This document shows, piece after piece, positions 63,377-64,000 of a DNA stretch of 64,000 nt (positions within the stretch are counted from its first letter, which is position 1; each line of letters opens with the position of its first letter). Source of the DNA: TWA4 sp051879195 (GTDB taxonomy: Bacteria > Bacillota > Clostridia > Lachnospirales > Lachnospiraceae); assembly GCA_051879195.1 (NCBI GenBank), contig JBJELO010000287.1, forward strand, positions 1 through 64,000, read 5' to 3'. Both the position numbers and the translations under genes were made by a program. Under the pieces are notes generated by a model that saw only the letters and a list, made by a program, of their open reading frames with translations, had not been told where the DNA came from and searched no databases.

Positions 63377-64000
63377 CTATACCTGATAATTTTTTATCTC
63401 TTCCATCAGTGCCGGCAGCAGCTGATCTTCCGGCAGCTTTCTGATGATCTCACCTTTACGGATGAGAAGCCCCTCTCCGATACCTCCGGCGATTCCCAGA
63501 TCAGCTTCCTTCGCTTCACCGGGACCATTTACCACACAGCCCATAACCGCCACCTTCAGCGGCTTTTCAATACCGGCAACCATGGTCTCCACTTTATTGG
63601 CCAGAGAAATCAGATCGATCTTCGTCCTGCCGCAGGTCGGACAGGAAATAACCTCCACACCGCCCTCGCGCAGACCCAGATCCCGCAGAATCATCTTCGC
63701 TGCCTTGATTTCTTCCACCGGATCTCCCGTCAGTGATACGCGGATGGTATTGCCGATACCGGCATACAGGATGATGCCCAGTCCCACAGAGGATTTGATG
63801 CTGCCGGAAGTAACCGTACCGGATTCCGTAATCCCCACATGGAGAGGATGGGAAGTCTTCGGTGCCAGCAGTTCATGTGCTTTTGCACACATAGGCACAT
63901 TGGAAGATTTAATGCTGATCACCAGATTGCCATATCCCATATCCTCGATCATCTTCACTTTGTCGAGAGCACTTTCCACCAGTCCTTCTGCTGTTACTTT
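63377..64000 (-). CDS. ispG: 4-hydroxy-3-methylbut-2-enyl diphosphate synthase, 3' part
   Basis: The last 207 codons of ispG (gcpE), a 4Fe-4S enzyme of the non-mevalonate isoprenoid pathway. The cluster cysteines are in S-C-P-T-C-G-R-T and V-M-G-C-V-V-N-G-P-G-E. The reading frame stays open to base 64000, so the true start lies beyond the window. It precedes polC in the same direction, an order common in Clostridia. Confidence 0.95.
   Translation of the reverse strand, partial: KVTAEGLVESALDKVKMIEDMGYGNLVISIKSSNVPMCAKAHELLAPKTSHPLHVGITESGTVTSGSIKSSVGLGIILYAGIGNTIRVSLTGDPVEEIKAAKMILRDLGLREGGVEVISCPTCGRTKIDLISLANKVETMVAGIEKPLKVAVMGCVVNGPGEAKEADLGIAGGIGEGLLIRKGEIIRKLPEDQLLPALMEEIKNYQV

Overview
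The window looks like chromosome of a gut-type Lachnospiraceae or related Clostridia. The support is moderate GC content, a PolC-type replicase next to ispG, a polyphosphate polymerase/DUF4956/beta-helix operon, a cysteine-rich KTR protein and strong AGGAGG ribosome sites with several TTG and GTG starts. I cannot name a genus. I see no rRNA, tRNA, CRISPR array, insertion sequence or phage. Most genes lie on the minus strand in tight operons.

Layout. 0-2 kb: two divergent LysR regulators, one broken by a frameshift in a G7 run. 2-7.6 kb: a catabolic operon read leftward (amidohydrolase-fold protein, two ceramidase-like proteins, a beta-glucoside-type PTS permease) with a LysR-type operator upstream. 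8-12.4 kb: a maltose-O-acetyltransferase-like enzyme, a MATE exporter with a divergent AraC regulator, then a methyltransferase and flavodoxin. 12.5-19 kb: a two-component system coupled to an FtsX-type ABC transporter. It is preceded by a KTR protein, an Ntn-type amide hydrolase and a 21-residue hydrophobic peptide that overlaps the hydrolase stop codon. 19-24.8 kb: acetolactate synthase genes, a TetR regulator and flavodoxin with clear operators, a YbaK-type deacylase and an M20 peptidase. 24.8-29 kb: a truncated ECF sigma/anti-sigma pair and a GH38 alpha-mannosidase. 29-35 kb: a two-component system divergent from a VTC / DUF4956 / Cthe_2159-type lipoprotein operon.

35-49 kb is the most unusual region. 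A lipoprotein, a repeat-rich surface protein, a YtrB-type ABC ATPase and large permease, a FecCD/BtuCDF-type importer (permease, binding protein, ATPase) and a 1118-residue wall protein lie in one direction, several with overlapping stop and start codons. The two largest exported proteins share a module of about 210 residues. The binding protein carries an extra N-terminal domain that looks like part of that module. I read this as one surface-assisted import system for an unknown ligand, perhaps a metal complex, tetrapyrrole or cobamide.

49-64 kb: tandem phospholipase D family enzymes (cardiolipin synthase and a relative), a membrane protein gene broken by an in-frame TAG, a leftward maltodextrin set (GH31, GH13, MalQ) with a structured leader, then polC and the 3' part of ispG, which runs off the window.
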